A DNA stretch of 64,000 nt from Candidatus Magnetocorallium paracelense. GTDB taxonomy: Bacteria; Nitrospirota; Thermodesulfovibrionia; Thermodesulfovibrionales; Magnetobacteriaceae. The translations under genes were made by a program, and so were the position numbers. This document shows, piece by piece, positions 18,614-27,778 of this stretch. The stretch covers positions 124,001-188,000 of the forward strand of contig JAREWP010000075.1 of the NCBI GenBank assembly GCA_029001845.1, given 5' to 3'. Numbering within the stretch: position 1 is the first letter of the stretch; the number at the start of each line of letters is the position of its first letter. The notes under the pieces are model-generated. The model worked only from the letters and a program-made list of their open reading frames with translations, was not told the origin of the DNA and did no database searches.

Positions 18614-19222
18614 ATGCTAAAACAATTTTATAAAGCATTAGAGAAACCCACTGTCTATGATTTAGTACAGAAGGTGCTCGGCCAAACCAGGCTTCTTAAT
18701 CATATTAAAGAATTAATTTCAAAAGAGCTTCTCGGTTCAAATTATTTATCTGTCGTTGACATCGGTTGTGGTACAGGTATTTTAAAGGATTGCTTTCTAA
18801 GAGAAAACTATATGGGGATCGACATAAATGAAAAATATCTGCAAGGCAAAGGGGGACGTTTTATAGCAGCCGATTCCAGAGAACTTCCTTTTCAATCGGA
18901 AGTATTCGATATTGTATGTACTCTTGGCGTACTTCATCATTTGAACGACAGAAGCTGTCAGGCGATGTTATATGAAATGCACAGGGTATGTAAAGAAGGC
19001 GGATTAATTTTCATTATCGACGGCCTGATACCTTCAAGTAAGTTAAATGTTCCTGGATATCTCATAGCCAGACTTGACAGAGGCGGATTCAAGATCGAAT
19101 TTAAAAAATTTCGACAAATGATCGGCCAGGCATATTCAAATAATGAATCTATAAAGCACAATCTTTTTCGAATATTTCCCAATGAGTATGTGTTTACAAA
19201 AGTAGTAAAAGAGAAGGATTAG
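18614..19222 (+). CDS. Class I SAM-dependent methyltransferase
   Basis: 202 residues. VVDIGCGTGILKDCF is SAM motif I, GIDINEKYL supplies the ribose-binding acidic residue, and CTLGVLHHLND with the following CKEGGLIFIIDG matches motifs II/III of Methyltransf_11-type enzymes. No membrane segment. Its place between GT-C-like proteins and an acyltransferase suggests it methylates a sugar or lipid intermediate of the same glycan, but the acceptor cannot be read. It is followed after 2 bases by the acyltransferase gene. Confidence 0.82.
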   Translation: MLKQFYKALEKPTVYDLVQKVLGQTRLLNHIKELISKELLGSNYLSVVDIGCGTGILKDCFLRENYMGIDINEKYLQGKGGRFIAADSRELPFQSEVFDIVCTLGVLHHLNDRSCQAMLYEMHRVCKEGGLIFIIDGLIPSSKLNVPGYLIARLDRGGFKIEFKKFRQMIGQAYSNNESIKHNLFRIFPNEYVFTKVVKEKD

Positions 19223-19224
19223 AA

Positions 19225-19878
19225 ATGGAAAAAATAATAAAAAGTTTTTTTGGTAATCGGGAAATCCGGGAAGATCCCGATTTTGTTCAGGGATTTGCAG
19301 AATATCTGACAGACAATTTTTCGCAGGAAGAGAGAATCGATATTTACGGGCAATTCAAGAGTAGCGATACAAAATTTCACAGTCTTATGCGGCGTATCGT
19401 TATAAAAGCGATCTTCAAAAAAACGGGAACCGATGTAATCGTTCATTCAGGATTCTCCTTTGCATACCCCGAGACGATTGAGCTTGGTAATGGCGTATTT
19501 ATTGGTCAAAACAGCTCTATCTTTGGTCGCATTGAGGGCTCCTGCAAGATAGGAAATAGAGTTTGGATCGGTCCTTACAGCTTTTTAGACGCCAGGGATT
19601 TGGTCATAGAAGACTTTGTGGGATGGGGACCGGGGGCGAAAGTTTTAGGGTCGGAGCATGGGGCATACCCTGTGGATATACCGGTAATACAAACCGATCT
19701 TCAAATCAAACCTGTCAGGATCGGTCGTGGCTGCGATATAGGGATGAATGCCGTTATTTTACCCGGTATTACGATTGGAGAAGGGGCTATTGTAGGGGCA
19801 GGCGCCGTTGTAACGAGAGATGTCGAACCTTATACAGTCGTTTCCGGCGTCCCCGCCAAATTCATGAAAAAACGATAG
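19225..19878 (+). CDS. Hexapeptide-repeat acyltransferase (WbbJ/WcaF-like)
   Basis: 217 residues. About 65 N-terminal helical residues precede a left-handed beta-helix from ~residue 75 (ELGNGVFIGQNSSIFG, CKIGNRVWIGPY, VRIGRGCDIGMNAVILPGITIGEGAIVGAGAVVTRDV), ending in the usual VVSGVPAKF. SEHGAYPVDIP contains the histidine expected of the O-acetyltransferase active site. It probably O-acetylates a sugar of the glycan. It is coupled to the methyltransferase upstream (2-base gap) and followed after 9 bases by a glycosyltransferase. Confidence 0.82.
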   Translation: MEKIIKSFFGNREIREDPDFVQGFAEYLTDNFSQEERIDIYGQFKSSDTKFHSLMRRIVIKAIFKKTGTDVIVHSGFSFAYPETIELGNGVFIGQNSSIFGRIEGSCKIGNRVWIGPYSFLDARDLVIEDFVGWGPGAKVLGSEHGAYPVDIPVIQTDLQIKPVRIGRGCDIGMNAVILPGITIGEGAIVGAGAVVTRDVEPYTVVSGVPAKFMKKR

Positions 19879-19887
19879 GAGGCGCTT

Positions 19888-20826
19888 TTGGCTTTAATTT
19901 CAATAATCATACCTGTTTATAATGAAGAAGACAACCTGTTACTGATTCATGAGCGATTAAGTAATGCTTTAAAAAACGTGACCCATAATTATGAGATTAT
20001 CTTTGTAGACGACTGCTCTGTTGACAGCTCTTTTCAAATCTTAAAGGATATTTCTATTGTTGATAATCAAATCAGGGTAATACGGTTTTCAAGAAATTTC
20101 GGCAGCCATGCAGGTTGTCTGGCAGGTCTTATGAACGCAAATGGAGATGCCTGCGCTTTTCTCTCGGCCGATATGCAGGATCCGCCTGAAATGATACCCC
20201 GATTTATAGAGAAGTGGGAAGAGGGGTATGAGATCGTCATGGGTCATCGGGAGGTCGAAAAGGGGACCATTAATTCTCTGTCAAAGCTTTATTACATGCT
20301 TGTAAGAAAATTCGCACTGAAAAATATGCCGGAGACAGGAACCGATGTTTTTCTTGTCGACAGGAAAGTGATTGAAGCAATTACGGAAATGAGGGAAAAG
20401 CATACTTCCATCTTTGGTTTACTGTTATGGAGCGGATTCAATCAGACCTTTTTGCCCTATGAAAGACAGCAGAGACAAAAGGGAGTTACGAAATGGACTC
20501 TGGGAAAAAAAGTAAAGCTCTTTGTAGATACCTTTGTATCTTTCTCCTTCTTTCCAATAAGGCTTATTTCCTATACAGGCGTGATATTCGCTGTTTTAGG
20601 TTTTATATATGCCGCCGTTATAATAGCGAACAGGCTTTTTTTCTCGAAAATAATCGAAGGCTGGGCCTCCCTCATGGTTGTGCTGCTCGTTGTTTCCGGT
20701 ATTCAGATGTTGATGCTTGGCGTGCTGGGTGAGTATTTATGGCGCAGTTTCGATGAGTCAAGAAACAGACCTCCCTTTATTGTCTCCGAGAAAATTGGCT
20801 TTGATAAAGAAATTACAATAAAATGA
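19888..20826 (+). CDS. GT2 polyprenyl-phosphate glycosyltransferase (DPM1/GtrB/ArnC type)
   Basis: 312 residues. GT-A domain: IIIPVYNEEDNL, VDDCSVDSSF and SADMQDPPEMIPRF, the last replacing the usual DADLQDPPE. Two C-terminal membrane helices (~230-252 and ~265-287) are typical of enzymes that charge undecaprenyl phosphate with a sugar. The donor lipid would be flipped and used by GT-C transferases, fitting the surrounding paralogues. The start is TTG at 19888, supported by AGGAGG directly upstream. The stop overlaps the start of paralogue 5 (ATGA), a direct physical link between a lipid-sugar synthase and one GT-C-like protein. Confidence 0.87.
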   Translation: MALISIIIPVYNEEDNLLLIHERLSNALKNVTHNYEIIFVDDCSVDSSFQILKDISIVDNQIRVIRFSRNFGSHAGCLAGLMNANGDACAFLSADMQDPPEMIPRFIEKWEEGYEIVMGHREVEKGTINSLSKLYYMLVRKFALKNMPETGTDVFLVDRKVIEAITEMREKHTSIFGLLLWSGFNQTFLPYERQQRQKGVTKWTLGKKVKLFVDTFVSFSFFPIRLISYTGVIFAVLGFIYAAVIIANRLFFSKIIEGWASLMVVLLVVSGIQMLMLGVLGEYLWRSFDESRNRPPFIVSEKIGFDKEITIK

Positions 20827-22709
20827 TATTTTTTCGCGGATATCTTAACGTTTTCCTTACCTCTCTCCTTTTTCTTTACGCTTTTATCGCCTCTCTGTAT
20901 CCGGTTTACTACAACGCCGATACAGATCTTTTCTGGCATATAAAGAGCGGAGAAGTAATATTTAAAAACATTAAAATACCTGAAGCCGATTCTTTCGCTT
21001 ATACACCCAAAGATTCTGTGAGAGAACAATTCATCCTGAACTCATACTGGCTCTCCCAAATAATACTCTATTTGTTTTACAAATCAGGCCATTTTACGGG
21101 AATTGTCCTGTTAAGGGCCTTGGCAATATTGTCGGCGCTATTTTTTATATACTCAAGTATCCTCAGGAGAGGATTTTTAACCTCCATTGTGTTATCTCTT
21201 CTTTTCCTGGAGATTTTCAGAGGTTCCTCTGTAAAACCCAACCTCTTTTCCTATCCTCTTTTGGCTGCCTTACTTTATTTTATGGAAAAATACAGAAATG
21301 CCCCTGACAAGAGATATGGAATATTCGTTTTTCTAATCATGATGCTGTGGGCGAATATGCATGGCTCTTATATTATAGGAACGGCTGTACTATTTATTTA
21401 TCTTTTATCGGCTGCTGCGGTTTTTATTTTGAAAAGGAAAAACCCTGCCGATGTTTCAGATAATTCAGAGTTTTTAGATGAGAAAAAAAGAGCATTGGCC
21501 ATTATTAAAACTTCGGTTATTGCGGTGCTCGCTACTTTGATAACTCCGTCGGGAATAAGCACCTATCTGGTCACTTTGAAACTCTATACCGACCCGACCC
21601 ATAATTGGATTCTCTCCCATGTATTAAGCCACAACAATATTCTTGATTTTGCAAGACATATTACCGAAACTAATGACACGACATTTCTGTTGAGTCTTAT
21701 TGTGAGCGCCTTTGTTCTTATTTGCACAGTGTTCAATATTACCAGAAAAAGAGCAGGGGGAACGGAAACACTGATTGTCCTGTTTCTTCTGATACTGGCT
21801 GTCGATTCAGTGCGAATGATAAGTTTTTTTTTAATAGCAGGATTAATCCTGAGTGTAGGAAAAGATAGATACAATATGTTTCCCCAAACTATTTACGGAA
21901 AGCTTGCACCCGCTTTTTTAATTATGCTGTTAATTGTCCTCTCTTTCCTTCTGTACAAGAGGTTTCCTGTGACGCAACCGGGAGAGATATTGGAAACGAG
22001 ACTGATAAATTTAGGAGTGAGCGATTTTTTGGCTGAAAACGGAATTAAAGGTAATATGCTGAATCAAAGCAGCACGGGTAACACATTCATATTAAAACTT
22101 ACTCCCCAATATAAGGTCTTTACGAGCACACGTTTTTTAAACTATGAGGTGTACAAAGATTCATTGCATATGTTTGGCGCGAACATTTCTGAAAACGACG
22201 CATTATACAACAGAAAACAACGGATTGGCTTTTACCTGAAAATGCTGAAGGGAGATGTCAATGGCGACTTTAACGGGGAATATTGGCATTCTCTTTTGGA
22301 GTCATATGAAATAGACTTTATTGTCGGTAGTGTTACGCAGCCGGGCAGCGGAGAAATTTATTTTCTTTTTTTAAAGCTTATTTACGATGAAAGGTGGGTT
22401 TTTGTCTATCGTGATGGAAACTCTGTTGTTTTTGTGAAGGATAACGGGAAAAATGAAGTTTTTCTCGGAAGAAATCCTCCTCTTGACAAATCGGCCATAT
22501 TCGATGAGATTATTATGGAAAACAGCTCCATTCATACCACCACCTCGCTGGAAGCCGGTGCTTTTGCATATGCTATGAAGGGGAATTACGACAAAGCCGA
22601 AATAATTTTGGAAAGAATTATAGATATTAATAAGAAAAGACTACTTTCCCATCTAATCCTTTCTTTTGTTTTACAAAGCAAGGGGGTTGACATAACTCCT
22701 GACAATTAA
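20823..22709 (+). CDS. GT-C-like polytopic membrane protein, paralogue 5 of 6
   Basis: 628 residues. The entry motif is NADTDLFWHIKSGE (D33, D35), followed by IPEADSFAYTPKDSVREQF, LLWANMHGSYIIG-like MMLWANMHGSYIIG, ITPSGI, KGNMLNQSSTGNTFILKL and YEIDFIVGSVTQP. It is clearly diverged from copies 2-4, so it is an older duplicate. Translational coupling to the upstream polyprenyl-phosphate glycosyltransferase suggests a donor-enzyme/transferase pair. The C-terminal SFAYAMKGNYDKAEII-type helix pair is TPR-like. Confidence 0.8.
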   Translation: MIFFRGYLNVFLTSLLFLYAFIASLYPVYYNADTDLFWHIKSGEVIFKNIKIPEADSFAYTPKDSVREQFILNSYWLSQIILYLFYKSGHFTGIVLLRALAILSALFFIYSSILRRGFLTSIVLSLLFLEIFRGSSVKPNLFSYPLLAALLYFMEKYRNAPDKRYGIFVFLIMMLWANMHGSYIIGTAVLFIYLLSAAAVFILKRKNPADVSDNSEFLDEKKRALAIIKTSVIAVLATLITPSGISTYLVTLKLYTDPTHNWILSHVLSHNNILDFARHITETNDTTFLLSLIVSAFVLICTVFNITRKRAGGTETLIVLFLLILAVDSVRMISFFLIAGLILSVGKDRYNMFPQTIYGKLAPAFLIMLLIVLSFLLYKRFPVTQPGEILETRLINLGVSDFLAENGIKGNMLNQSSTGNTFILKLTPQYKVFTSTRFLNYEVYKDSLHMFGANISENDALYNRKQRIGFYLKMLKGDVNGDFNGEYWHSLLESYEIDFIVGSVTQPGSGEIYFLFLKLIYDERWVFVYRDGNSVVFVKDNGKNEVFLGRNPPLDKSAIFDEIIMENSSIHTTTSLEAGAFAYAMKGNYDKAEIILERIIDINKKRLLSHLILSFVLQSKGVDITPDN

Positions 22710-22793
22710 TCAAAGTAAATTTTTAACTCAACAGAGTCTCTTTATAAATGATTTTTTTACTAGTTAAGCGATAACCGGTTCAGAGGTTAAAAA

Positions 22794-23744
22794 ATGAAAA
22801 CAGACAAATATGACTCATTAAGTATTATAATCCCTGTATTTAACAGTCAAAGTACACTTACCGAACTAATTGAGAAACTCGATAGATTACTTAAAGCGAT
22901 ATCCTTTAATTATGAAATAATTCTTGTAAACGACTGCAGTCGTGATTCCAGTTATCAACTTATCGTCGAACTGGCAAGACGTTATAAGTCTGTCAAAGGA
23001 ATCGATCTTATGCGTAATTATGGTCAGCATAATGCCATACTTTGTGGTATACGGGCGGCCAGAAATAAAATAATCGTAACTCTTGACGATGACCTGCAAA
23101 ATCCGCCTGAGGAAATCCCTAAGCTTTTGGAGCGATTATCAGAAGGATTTGATGTCGTCTACGGGACTCCTCAGAACGAGCAGCATGGCTTTTGGCGTGA
23201 TTTGGCGTCAAAAATTACAAAAATAGTTTTACAAAATGCAATGGGGGCGGATGTTGCAAGACAAATAAGCGCATTCAGAGCTTTTAAAACAGAACTTAGG
23301 GATGCCTTTACCAATTATAGAGGTTTATTCGTTTCAATCGATGTTTTACTGACATGGGGAACAACCCGCTTTTCGTCTGTTACGGTGAGACATGACAGAA
23401 GAACTTCAGGATTTTCAAACTATACTGTAAGTAAATTAATAAACCATGCCCTTAATATGATTACAGGTTTCAGCACTCTGCCGTTACGAATTGCCGGATT
23501 AATAGGTTTTATATTTACCCTTTTTGGGGTATGTGTGTTAGGCTATGTAATTATAAGATATTTAATTCAAGGAAGTGTTGTTCCCGGTTTTCCTTTTTTG
23601 GCTTCTATTATTGCGATTTTTTCAGGTGCTCAGTTATTCGCCTTGGGGATAATTGGAGAGTACTTGGCTCGCATGCACTACCGTTCTATGGATCATCCCT
23701 CATATGCAATCCGTTCAGCGACATTTCATGTGAAAGAGGGTTGA
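22794..23744 (+). CDS. GT2 polyprenyl-phosphate glycosyltransferase, second copy
   Basis: 316 residues. IIIPVFNSQSTL, VNDCSRDSSYQL and LDDDLQNPPEEIPKL mark the GT-A donor site; two C-terminal membrane helices (~233-255 and ~268-290) mark a DPM1/GtrB-type enzyme. Sequence is only moderately like the first GT2, so a different sugar is likely. AGAGGTT precedes the ATG. It is followed by a WecE-type transaminase, and the pairing raises the possibility that a 4-amino-4,6-dideoxy sugar is loaded onto the lipid carrier. That is inference. Confidence 0.87.
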   Translation: MKTDKYDSLSIIIPVFNSQSTLTELIEKLDRLLKAISFNYEIILVNDCSRDSSYQLIVELARRYKSVKGIDLMRNYGQHNAILCGIRAARNKIIVTLDDDLQNPPEEIPKLLERLSEGFDVVYGTPQNEQHGFWRDLASKITKIVLQNAMGADVARQISAFRAFKTELRDAFTNYRGLFVSIDVLLTWGTTRFSSVTVRHDRRTSGFSNYTVSKLINHALNMITGFSTLPLRIAGLIGFIFTLFGVCVLGYVIIRYLIQGSVVPGFPFLASIIAIFSGAQLFALGIIGEYLARMHYRSMDHPSYAIRSATFHVKEG

Positions 23745-23825
23745 ATATGCTGAATAATCGTTGCTATTACTTTGAATGGAATTCGGATTTTCTACAATTG
23801 CCAAGGCATATCTGGAGACAGACAT

Positions 23826-24968
23826 ATGATTTCATATAGAGTTCCTTTTAATAAACCATTTTTTATTGAAAAAAGTTTCCAATATATTAGAGATGCAATG
23901 GAAAAGGGTAATATCTCAGGAAATGGAATATATACTTTGAAATGTCACAGTTTATTAAAACAATTATTTGGAATTAGAAAAGCAATGCTAACGACCTCCT
24001 GTACTCATGCATTGGAAATGTGCGCTTTACTCCTGGATGTACAGCCTGGAGACGAAGTTATTGTTCCTTCTTTTACATTTGTATCGACCATAAACGCCTT
24101 TGTCTTGCGAGGAGCAAAACCGGTATTCATAGATGTACGAAGTGATACATTAAATATGAACGAGAGGTTGTTGGAGAGACTGATTAACTCTCGTACAAAA
24201 GCGATCGTGCCTGTACATTATGCCGGAGTCGGGTGTGAAATGGATGTTATTTCCAGTATTGCGGCAAGCCATAATATTCCTGTTGTAGAGGATAATGCCC
24301 AAGGAATATTTGGAAAATACAGAGAGAATTTTCTTGGTACATTTGGGTGTCTCTCAACCCATAGTTTTCACGAAACGAAAAATTTTTCTTGCGGTGAAGG
24401 AGGAGCTTTATTTATCAACGATCCTCAATATATTGAACGTGCAGAAATATTATGGGAAAAAGGTACAAACCGCAATCGTTTTTTCAGAGGAGAAGTGGAT
24501 AAATACACTTGGGTGGATCTAGGTTCCAGTTATCTTCCTTCGGACATTCTAGCTGCATTTTTATATGCACAGTTAGAGGATCATATACATATTCAACTGG
24601 TAAGGAAAAAAATTTGGGAATATTACTTTGAAAATCTCAAGGATTGGGCAAGCAACCTGAATATCGGGCTTCCTTTTGTTCCAGTGCACTGTGATCAATC
24701 ATATCACATGTTTTATTTATTGTTACCATCCTTTAATATGAGGCAGTCTTTGATAAATTATCTAAAAGGTAAAAGCATATTAAGCGTTTTTCACTATGTT
24801 CCATTGCATTTATCTGAAATGGGACAAAGATTTGGAGGAAAGCTGGGAGATTGCCCTGTGACTGAGGATGTGAGTATCAGATTGTTAAGACTTCCCTTTT
24901 ACAACAGCCTGACAACGAGCGATCAGAGATATGCCATCGAAGCGCTCAAAGATTTTAATGGAGAGTGA
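23826..24968 (+). CDS. wecE: dTDP-4-amino-4,6-dideoxygalactose transaminase
   Basis: About 380 residues when started at ATG 23826 (GGAG ribosome site 8 bases upstream); an upstream TTG at 23772 only adds 18 unconserved residues. The protein follows Escherichia coli WecE closely: VPFNKP start, TTSCTHALEMCALLLDVQPG, SFTFVSTINAFVLRGAKPVF, VPVHYAGVGCEMD, the PLP lysine in SFHETKNFSCGEGGA, and KGTNRNRFFRGEVDKYTWVD. It should make dTDP-Fuc4N from dTDP-4-keto-6-deoxyglucose and glutamate. No RmlA/RmlB genes for the precursor are in this window. It overlaps the next methyltransferase by one base (TGATG). Confidence 0.85.
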   Translation: MISYRVPFNKPFFIEKSFQYIRDAMEKGNISGNGIYTLKCHSLLKQLFGIRKAMLTTSCTHALEMCALLLDVQPGDEVIVPSFTFVSTINAFVLRGAKPVFIDVRSDTLNMNERLLERLINSRTKAIVPVHYAGVGCEMDVISSIAASHNIPVVEDNAQGIFGKYRENFLGTFGCLSTHSFHETKNFSCGEGGALFINDPQYIERAEILWEKGTNRNRFFRGEVDKYTWVDLGSSYLPSDILAAFLYAQLEDHIHIQLVRKKIWEYYFENLKDWASNLNIGLPFVPVHCDQSYHMFYLLLPSFNMRQSLINYLKGKSILSVFHYVPLHLSEMGQRFGGKLGDCPVTEDVSIRLLRLPFYNSLTTSDQRYAIEALKDFNGE

Positions 24969-25594
24969 TGATGCTTAAAAAGCTTGCTCATTTTATAGCA
25001 CGAGATCCTTGGATTTATGAAAAGTTACAAAAGTTGGCCGGAAGCAACATTATACGTCAACACCTCCTTTATCAGATTCATTCCATGGAAAGTAAAACAA
25101 TGTTTATCCTTGACCTTGCCGGTGGAACAGGATTTTGGAGAGATATCTGGTCACATTCATCTTATTATATATGTTTGGACAACGATTTCATCAAATTACA
25201 GGCATATCGTAATAAAAGGACAAAAGGTATGGGGTTATATGCCGATGCTCTTAATGTTCCTTTAAAAGATGGTTCTATCGATGCCATTTCATGCATCAGC
25301 ACATCACATCACCTTACAAAAGACTGCTTTAATCAACTTCTTTATGAAAGTGTCAGGGTACTCAAAGATTCGGGGATATTTCTTTTTATGGATCCCCTGT
25401 GGGAACCTGATAACATTGCAAGCCGTTTTCTCTGGAGATACGACAGGGGGAGCAATCCTTATACATCCGGGTACCTGAGAGATGCGATATTAGAATACTT
25501 TAATATTATTTTTGTCGAAGAATTCTCAGTTTATCACAAATATCTTCTGGTAAAAGCGGTTCAATATAATCCAAAAAAGGCATCCGGTTTGTAG
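24968..25594 (+). CDS. Class I SAM-dependent methyltransferase, second
   Basis: 208 residues from ATG 24968, which shares one base with the upstream stop; ATG 24971 is equally possible. FILDLAGGTGFWRDIW is SAM motif I, with an A-G-G-T-G instead of the common G-x-G-x-G, CLDNDF is the acidic strand end, and AISCISTSHHLTKD / GIFLFMDPLWEP cover the later motifs. It could methylate the amino or hydroxyl group of the WecE product, given its coupling to wecE. It belongs to the same broad family as the methyltransferase at 18.6 kb but is not a close duplicate. Confidence 0.78.
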   Translation: MMLKKLAHFIARDPWIYEKLQKLAGSNIIRQHLLYQIHSMESKTMFILDLAGGTGFWRDIWSHSSYYICLDNDFIKLQAYRNKRTKGMGLYADALNVPLKDGSIDAISCISTSHHLTKDCFNQLLYESVRVLKDSGIFLFMDPLWEPDNIASRFLWRYDRGSNPYTSGYLRDAILEYFNIIFVEEFSVYHKYLLVKAVQYNPKKASGL

Positions 25595-25665
25595 TTTATT
25601 AAGAAAAACAGAATATGCAAAACAGGCAAATTCAAACTAAGCTGCTTGAACATCGATTTTTTTTA

Positions 25666-25727
25666 CTCCCTCGCCCCCTTCAAAGAGGGAGAGGAGGCAG
25701 AAAAAGGAATTTTATTTGAAATTCCTT
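25666..25727. repeat. CTCCCTCGCCCCC-type hairpin and GGAATTTT palindrome
   Basis: A C-rich/G-rich hairpin (25666-25696) followed by AAGGAATTTTATTTGAAATT palindrome (25704-25727). The same two-part arrangement recurs at 61211-61262 and, reversed in order, at 5677-5732. It fills the gap before paralogue 6. Confidence 0.6.
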
Positions 25728-25780
25728 AAGGACTGACTTTTTGGATTGAAGCCGGCATTTACTTCCGCCATCGTAGACTT

Positions 25781-27670
25781 ATGTTAATTATAGAATATCT
25801 AAAAAAAGAGGAGCTAATAAAAGGGGGAAAGCTTTTTTTAACTTTACTTGTTTTTTTTCAGATATTTCTCAGCTTTCTCTATCCTGTTCATAGTATCAAG
25901 GATACAGATATTTTTTGGCATCTGAAGATTGGAGAGATAATATTCCAGGATCGTTTTATACCAGATAAGGACCCCTTTACCCATACACCTAAGGACCCCC
26001 TGAGAGAAAGTAACTTAATGAGCTCCTATTGGTTATCGGAGCTTATTCTTTTTGTTCTTTATAAAACAGTCGGATTTAAAGGGCCTGTTATTTTTATTTC
26101 CATCCTGATCGTTCTTACAATCTTTTTTGTGCATGCAAGTATTCGAAAAAGAGGGTTTTTCCTGTCCATCTCTTTATGCCTCCTTCTTAGCGAAATCCTG
26201 AAGCTCGAGACACTGCTTAAGCCAAACGTTTTTTCATTCTTTTTCCTTGCAGCCGTTGTTTTTTGTATTGAAAAATACAGAGCGCTTCAGGAAAGGCGTT
26301 ATCAGATCGCTCTTATTTTATCCATCGTTCTGTGGGCTAATTGTCATGGAGCACACATTATGGGCATCGTTATACTGATCATGTACCTTTGCCTCGAAGT
26401 TCTTGTATATGCATTTCAAAATAAAGAGAGTCGAGACATTGGGAGGCTTAAAAGACTTGTACCGACTCTGCTCATCGCTATATGCTCGGGCCTTTTGATA
26501 AGACCCTCGGGAATCCGATTTTTTTATCAAATGGTGCACCATCTCTTATTGGATCGGAGTTACAGACAAGTGATCGACTCCGGTCTGATAGGAGAATTAC
26601 CTCTCTTTATGTTCATGAATTATTTTGCAGATAACAGATTTTTTTTAGTTTTCATCCTGACAGGCGTAATTCTGATCTTTACCCTTTTAAATCTTTTGCG
26701 AAGAAAGTCCGGGGTGATCGAGGCGACTGTAGTGTTCTCGCTTTTTGCTTATTCAATATTTACCGTACGCGCCGTTTCTCTCTTTTTAATAGCAGGTTTG
26801 ATAATCGCCGGTGGCAAAGAAGCCTATGGCTTTCCCTTTATAAAAAAAATCAAAAATAATTTTGCCCCTTTCTTCTTCCTTTTCTTTGTCGCCATTACGA
26901 TATTTATGCTTATCAGGACTTTTCCCGTTCATTTTAGCGGTGAACTCAGGGAAACTCGTTATATGCATCTACGGCTGGGAGAATTTTTGGAAAAAAACGA
27001 TATAAAGGGTAATATGTTAAACGATGTTGTAACAGGCAACTATATAATTTTTAAATTATTCCCTAAATATAAGGTGTTCATCGATTCCAGAAATTTGAAC
27101 TTCGATGTCTATTTTGATTTATTGAATATTTTTAGCTCTGTCGTTGAAAAAAGTGATATCAGGCGACCGAATGACTATAAAATACTTACAGGTCTTTGTG
27201 AAAACGAATTGAATAACAGGGCGAATCGCACTTCTTATTCAGAGGAATACTGGTATCGATTATTGGAATCTTATGATATCGATTATATAGTCGGAAGGGT
27301 GACTCATGTGATAAGCGGGGCCATAAAGCCTGTATTCCTGAAGTTGCTCTATCTGGAAGAGTGGAAGCTTGTTTATATGGATGGTAATGGTGTGATACTG
27401 ATAAAGGACAACGGAAAAAACGACGATATTTTAAGAAAATATCTGCCAATAGACAAAAAGTTACTTTTTAAGCAAGCCCTTTTGGAAGGACATTCCGTTG
27501 ATCGGCGATATATGGGATATGCCTCTGAAACCATTGCTTTTTCCCTTCTGAATTTAGGGAAGCATGAGGATGCATATAAATATGCAAGCCTTGCTTATTC
27601 CATGGGTAAGCAATACAAGATCGCAGGCCTGGTATACAACTTTCTAAAAGACGATTACGGAGACAGGTAA
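25781..27670 (+). CDS. GT-C-like polytopic membrane protein, paralogue 6 of 6
   Basis: 629 residues and the most diverged member. The entry loop is IKDTDIFWHLKIGEI, then IPDKDPFTHTPKDPLRE, VLWANCHGAHIMG, RPSGI in place of TPSGI, KGNMLNDVVTGNYIIFKLF, IDSRNLNFDV and YDIDYIVGRVTH. The last variant (KVFIDSRN) resembles the wider family of bacterial GT-C-like proteins with a KVFIDGR motif, so this copy may be nearest the ancestral form. It is isolated from the previous gene by ~190 bases of repeat. No strong ribosome site is seen before the ATG. Confidence 0.8.
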   Translation: MLIIEYLKKEELIKGGKLFLTLLVFFQIFLSFLYPVHSIKDTDIFWHLKIGEIIFQDRFIPDKDPFTHTPKDPLRESNLMSSYWLSELILFVLYKTVGFKGPVIFISILIVLTIFFVHASIRKRGFFLSISLCLLLSEILKLETLLKPNVFSFFFLAAVVFCIEKYRALQERRYQIALILSIVLWANCHGAHIMGIVILIMYLCLEVLVYAFQNKESRDIGRLKRLVPTLLIAICSGLLIRPSGIRFFYQMVHHLLLDRSYRQVIDSGLIGELPLFMFMNYFADNRFFLVFILTGVILIFTLLNLLRRKSGVIEATVVFSLFAYSIFTVRAVSLFLIAGLIIAGGKEAYGFPFIKKIKNNFAPFFFLFFVAITIFMLIRTFPVHFSGELRETRYMHLRLGEFLEKNDIKGNMLNDVVTGNYIIFKLFPKYKVFIDSRNLNFDVYFDLLNIFSSVVEKSDIRRPNDYKILTGLCENELNNRANRTSYSEEYWYRLLESYDIDYIVGRVTHVISGAIKPVFLKLLYLEEWKLVYMDGNGVILIKDNGKNDDILRKYLPIDKKLLFKQALLEGHSVDRRYMGYASETIAFSLLNLGKHEDAYKYASLAYSMGKQYKIAGLVYNFLKDDYGDR

Positions 27671-27778
27671 AAAACATCGATGAGTTTCACTACAGTACTT
27701 GTTTACACCATATAAGCTTTGGGTCTCGAGGATAAACCTTGTTTCTCTGTGAAATAAGGCTATCCATTTTCATGCTTT

